Assembly (NCBI GenBank): GCA_029721515.1
Contig: CM056563.1
Location: forward strand, 7,073,454 to 7,137,453
DNA: 64,000 nucleotides
DNA from: Synanceia verrucosa
Lineage: Eukaryota > Chordata > Actinopteri > Perciformes > Synanceiidae
Reading direction: 5' to 3'
The translations under genes were made by a program, and so were the position numbers. Of the stretch, positions 59,782-64,000 are shown one piece after another. Position 1 is the stretch's first letter; every line of letters starts with the position of its first letter. The notes beneath the pieces were generated by a model that searched no databases, had not been told where the DNA came from, and worked only from the letters and a program-made list of their open reading frames with translations.

Positions 59782-62700
59782 CTGGAAACAGGCGTCCCAC
59801 CTCCCCTTTCTCTTCTCTCTCACACACACTAACATGTACAAAATGCAACAAATGACTCCTACCTGGAGAGGGGAAGGCTGGAAAGTAGACAACCCAAACA
59901 CTAATGAAAAACAAATCCTCCCTGAATCCTGTCTGAATGAAATTCCAGCCAAATATTCATGATTCATTTCTAACTGCAAATCCCCTTTTGGCATGGCACC
60001 ATCCCATTGTTTCCAGCCATACCTGAGCATGTTTCCCCCTCATATGCACTCTCAAATCCTTCTGTAATGCCAAACCACAAGCAGGGAGCATCACCAGCGT
60101 GACGACAGACTTCTGGAAATGCAATCAAGACCAAAAGTAGTCAAGGAGGTTTTTAAAAAGTAATAAAAAAGGGACATTATTAGAATCTGACTTCAACGTT
60201 TGGTGTCACCATCTGTAAAGTTCAAAGTTTGTGCAGAGTCGGTTCCAATTGAGGTTCATGACCTCTGGATAGCTGTTTTAATATCATTCTTTGAGCCCTG
60301 CAGTGACTGGGGCCGAGGGTTGAAACAGACGAGGAATGTGACAGTCAAACTAAGCAGCAGGTAAACGCCGCAGGGCTGAGCAGGTGCACCTATTGCAAAC
60401 ATGCATCACAATAACAGACTCAATGTATTCCTGCGGCATTATAACAATTACACTATCAGGAGAGACAAGGTGAGAAAAGACCGGGACGGTGTGTGTGAAT
60501 CACAGAGATGTGCCATTCGACTGGATTAAAGCGTTTTTAGTCACAGCTGCCCCCTGTATCTGAAAGCAGAGACTGAGAGTCCAGGAGCTCCTGTTTTTGG
60601 CGAAACGGTCAAGTGAGCAGCATTTGTTGTGCCATGTTAAATAAATTTGCTGTACTCAAGCTGAATATTTAAGAGGCTCTGGGCTGATGGTTGTTCTTTG
60701 TCAAATTGTGGAAATGCCGTGGTAATTTCAGAAAAGAGAGGTGCCACAGACTCAGTGGTTATTTACCAGAACTGCTCAAGAGTCAAGAGGATATGAAACA
60801 TGCAGACGAACAGCACACAGTACAACAGAGAGCTGGGTTTATGTTTGCTTTTCATTCACAGTGCAACAGGAAATAAATGGACATCTAAATATTATACATT
60901 TTCTTTCAAAAGCTCAGTTTGTGAACACAGGCAGTATGTATTTCTCTGTGGGACAACACCTAAATCTGCTTTATTATAAAAAAAGAAATGCAAATATCAC
61001 TTTTTACGATATGAGAGCCTCATAATAGTAAAAATGTTTCATATGTATAGTGTATAATTAGGAGCAAGTATTTTTTTTTCCAAATTTTGTGTGGATGTTG
61101 AAAAGAAAATGTGTCTTGGGTTGATACTGGTGCAGAAGTAGAAAACAAAAGTAAAAGCACAAACCTCTGCCACTGAAAATAAGTAGAAAATTCACAATTT
61201 CTGTAGTTTTATTGATGCAGCTTTAAGAAATATGAATAAATAAGATGAAAAGATAGACTAACAATATTGCTATAGTCCTACAGCTCAGTGATTTGAGGTC
61301 ACCCATTAGGGAGGAGTAAATGGTGAGTGTCCACTCATTATCCCATTGCCTCCTCTGCATCTCTGCTCACCGTCACTGTTCTTCAAAGGCCTCGTCCCTT
61401 TGAAAACTGGGTTTCTGTGTCTCTGTTTGAAGAGAGAAAAAAACACATCCCATCGCTGAGCTTCCATCTGAAGACATCCGTTTCATACTGATGGAGCCAG
61501 TGTACAGGTTTGGCTATTTCACATCACACTTGTTGGACTGATGGTCCCTTTCTTCTGCAAGCAAAAAGGAAAAGTTCTTTTCCAGTCTAGATGTTGCAAA
61601 AGAGGCTTTGTCAGGTCGAAAGCTGATGAGAGCGTAATGAATAAAAGGAGAGTGCAGCACTTAACTTGATTCACAAGTCAGTGTACACATGGTGACACGA
61701 TAGAACAAAGACTAGCACCGCATTTGGAAATGAGTAAACAAAGACGCATGAAGTCTATAAAAGATGCTTGAAGTGACGGCCGATGTGTCTTTATTATTGC
61801 AAGCAAAGGGATCGAGGCATCACTCATCATTATGCCTGACAAGAAGCTGTGGAGTTGCTTTAATTCCTCCTCATGTTCTGTGATTAACACAGGGCGTTCA
61901 AAGAGAGCAGGGTTATCACTCTTAAGGAGACCTTAGACACAACTTGGAGAATTAATCACATTGTCATCCCGCAGCTTTAAGCCAGGAAGAAAACATGAGC
62001 ACCTAGAACATTATCTTGCTGTTTCCTGCCTCAGCCCTTATCTGGCTTTAGTTACAGGATGTGTGTTATATGCTAGACACTGGACTTGACAAAACAACAT
62101 GAAATTCTGCTAAGAAACATCTGGTTTGTTCACAACCTACTGTAACCTCATCCCACACATTATTTTCCTATTTAGCATATTAATAGATTATTGCCCTTGG
62201 CGGTAAACAAAGTCAACAGTATCTTCTCACATCAACACATCACAGGCACTTCAGCTTCCTGTCAAAACACTGCGGCTGTGTGTGGCTTTGTTATGTTACA
62301 TGATGGCAAGTCAGGATGTATAAACACTTAAGTGATGTGTCAGGTATTAAAGCATCAAGCAGAGCACTTTAGGAAAGTGAAAGTGCACTGATGAGAGGGA
62401 TATCGAAAGATAGATTATATGAATTTAACACTTAACACTAACTACTGACATGCTGGGGTCGTCTCTTCTGTCATTTTTAGACATGTTTACTCACACTTTT
62501 GATTTCATGTTAACAGCTAGTGGCAAAGGGATAGTCCAGATGTGCTGATGTGGGGCGATAGATGCTGCTAATACTGCTGTAGTACCTACACTAGAAGAAG
62601 CAGACAGGAGAACCTGGGAGCAAAGCTGGACAGCAGGAAAACACATTTAGCCTCCTGAACGAGAGGCCCACCAAAAAAAAAAACAGTCAATAATAGTTTA
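59782..62700. other. Non-coding stretch, nothing recognised
   Basis: No gene supported. Short overlapping frames (for example 60691-61025 on the plus strand) show no domain. Oligo-T and oligo-A tracts lie at about 61072 and 62675. The part from 61780 to 61900 is non-repetitive and could be conserved, but I see no coding signature. Confidence 0.45.
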
Positions 62701-63221
62701 AGGTCGCTTTCACACCTAACCAAGCGGACTCAGTTTGCTTAGGGGGCTTAAAGTTGCAACATTGTTGCATTTATCACTTTGACAATATATGTGACAACAC
62801 ATCAGCACAGAGTTTAAGGACTGTGACTGTTGGGAGTTGTGATTAATTTTGTTGAAATATGTCAAATTGTGAATTTATGGGTTATATTGTTCAGACGGTT
62901 GAGCTAAGCTAGCTAACTGCTAACAGTGGTCACTCGTTGCTTGTTGTGGTCTGGAGTGAGCGTTGTACTTGCTGTATATGCACTACATACATTTGGTCCT
63001 GTGTTTGTTCCGCTGAGCTTTAACACTGCATACGAACTGCACCAGTGTTCACTTGCAAACGAACCGAGACCCTCGTTTTCAAGCGGACCAGAGTTGGTTT
63101 GTTTGGTCCGCACCAGAGTTCATATGAGCTTTCACACCTGCCCAAACAAAGCGGACTATCTGAAGAAACAAACTCTGGTCTGTTTAAATCAGACCAAACA
63201 AGAACAGTGTGAAAGCGACCT
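62701..63221. mobile_element. MITE, 521 bp
   Basis: Starts 'aggtcgctttcacacctaac' and ends 'acagtgtgaaagcgacct', giving a perfect 16-bp inverted repeat (AGGTCGCTTTCACACY). Related motifs 'gctttcacacctgcccaaac' and 'aagcggac' recur subterminally at 62725 and 63130-63160, along with several 'ggtccgc/gcggacc' blocks. I recognise the style from a common fish element. A target duplication is not clear (left flank 'ttta', right flank 'atga'). No coding capacity. Confidence 0.75.
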
Positions 63222-63660
63222 ATGACAACGGACAGGTGAAGTGAATAACACTGATCATCTCTTCATGATGACTCCTGGATCTACAGTATAAGGTAACAAC
63301 AAGAAGTAAACAGTGATGTCTAGAGGACTGGATCAGAGCATCTCCAGAAGTGCAGCTCTGGTGGGCTGTTCCTGGTCTGCAGTGGTCAGGATCTATCAAA
63401 AGTGGTCCAAGGAAGGACCAGTGGTGAACTAGAGACAGGGTCATGAGAGGACAAGGATCACTGATGCAGGTGGGGAGTGAAAGCTGGTCCTGGTGGTCTG
63501 ATCCAACAGAGCAGAGAAGTTAATGCTGCTGAAGATAGAAAGGAGTCAGATACCACAGAAAACAAACCTTCAGGGGTCAGAGGTCAGGGCTGTTCTGGTA
63601 GCACAAAGGGGGACCAACACAATATCAGGCAGGAGGTCATAATGTCATGCCTGATCGGTG
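63222..63660 (+). mobile_element. Tc1-like transposon, gutted copy
   Basis: I recognise the sequence as a common fish Tc1-like family: 'ggacaggtgaagtgaataac' near the 5' end, the DNA-binding region, then after a large central deletion the 3' part 'accttcaggggtcagaggtc', 'gggggaccaacacaatatca' and the terminal repeat '...atgcctgatcggtg', which ends at 63660 and is followed by TA. The left terminal repeat is missing; its inner remnant 'tatgacaacggacagg' abuts the MITE at 62701-63221. The MITE therefore either inserted at the terminal repeat or lies beside a truncated copy. Confidence 0.85.
63316..63432 (+). pseudogene. Tc1-like transposase N-terminal fragment
   Basis: In the family this part is the helix-turn-helix that recognises the terminal repeats. 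An ATG at 63316 opens a 38-codon frame, MSRGLDQSISRSAALVGCSW... to ...YQKWSKEGPVVN, which ends at an in-frame TAG (63430-63432). The following bases continue the family sequence with further stops until the deletion near 63550. The catalytic DDE domain is entirely absent, so the fragment cannot act. The ATG is internal to the normal start, which is lost to an upstream deletion. Confidence 0.85.
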
Positions 63661-63662
63661 TA

Positions 63663-64000
63663 TGTGTACTTTTTCATTGAAAAGTGTGTTTCTTATAAAA
63701 AAATATCCCCAGATTTGCTTCTTAACAGTGATTGTTTCAACATATTTTAATGATTATCGTTATTATTTCATTAATCGCTATCATTTTGGTCAGGATAATC
63801 GCAACATTAAATTTTCATGTGCTGACCATCATCTATTGTATAATGTAATATAGGCTGACCATGGTTAAGTACCTCATATCACCTCACTTGAAAACACCTG
63901 AACTATCCCTTTTGTAACAGCAGAGAAGGGAATCAAGGACAAATGCTAATACATGTTTTTGACCCTGTTTTAAATACTCATGTCAACTAATAATCAAACA
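63663..64000. other. Non-coding end of window
   Basis: No gene supported. 63738-63805 ('gattatcgttattatttcat', 'taatcgctatcattttggtc') resembles the subterminal AATCG/CGATT motifs of the hAT-type fragment near 41490-41543, but no terminus is visible. Confidence 0.4.

Noticed and set aside
61678..61890. 70-codon minus-strand ORF starting MLITEHEEELKQLHSF
   Set aside because: The start looks helical, but the frame degenerates, no splice sites frame it and no protein is recognised.

Overview
The window looks like non-coding nuclear DNA of a teleost fish, probably a percomorph. It is AT-leaning and has no bacterial-style gene packing, no operons, and no long open frame with a recognisable cellular protein. 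It is full of repeats that I recognise, from memory and without a search, as fish families: Tc1-like elements, several hAT-like and other terminal-inverted-repeat (TIR) transposons, a Harbinger-like element, tRNA-like SINE-type repeats, and many microsatellites. It could be a large intron or an intergenic region. The sequence alone does not decide.

Layout. 1-6.4 kb: mostly unassigned sequence with eroded repeat fragments and an AT microsatellite. 6.4-8.3 kb: a striking 30-bp minisatellite of about 62 units. 9.8-16.7 kb: an inverted pair of roughly 0.5-0.8 kb homologous segments. The second copy is followed at 16.8 kb by a short coding-looking stretch in two frames. 20.7-21.4 kb: an intact-ended hAT-type non-autonomous element with an 8-bp target duplication. 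23.9-24.2 kb: a long AC/AT microsatellite. 28.8-29.0 kb: a 39-bp tandem repeat. 33.3-33.8 kb: another hAT-type element with an exact 8-bp duplication. 34.7-39.4 kb: three SINE-like copies, with a fourth fragment at 49.7 kb. 39.4-41.6 kb: a nested hAT-type composite with exact 8-bp duplications, holding a Tc1-like element with a broken transposase. 49-57 kb: MITEs, a degraded Tc1 copy, a Harbinger-like element inside an older repeat, and two long perfect or near-perfect hairpins. 62.7-63.7 kb: a MITE abutting a gutted Tc1 copy.

Genes. I can support no complete cellular gene. The best candidate for host coding sequence is a 117-bp exon-like stretch on the minus strand at 59665-59781. It has 39 in-frame codons between plausible splice sites, but the gene was not recognised. 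The transposase fragments are all broken by stops, frameshifts or deletions. Most long ORFs are by-products of tandem repeats whose unit length is a multiple of three, or of AT microsatellites.

Nothing here amounts to a demonstrated new biological system. The items most worth checking are the two hairpins (50446-50507 and 57589-57648), the ordered variant structure of the 30-bp array, two hAT-type elements with different termini but a shared interior, the inverted duplicate with its attached short ORF, and the minus-strand exon candidate.
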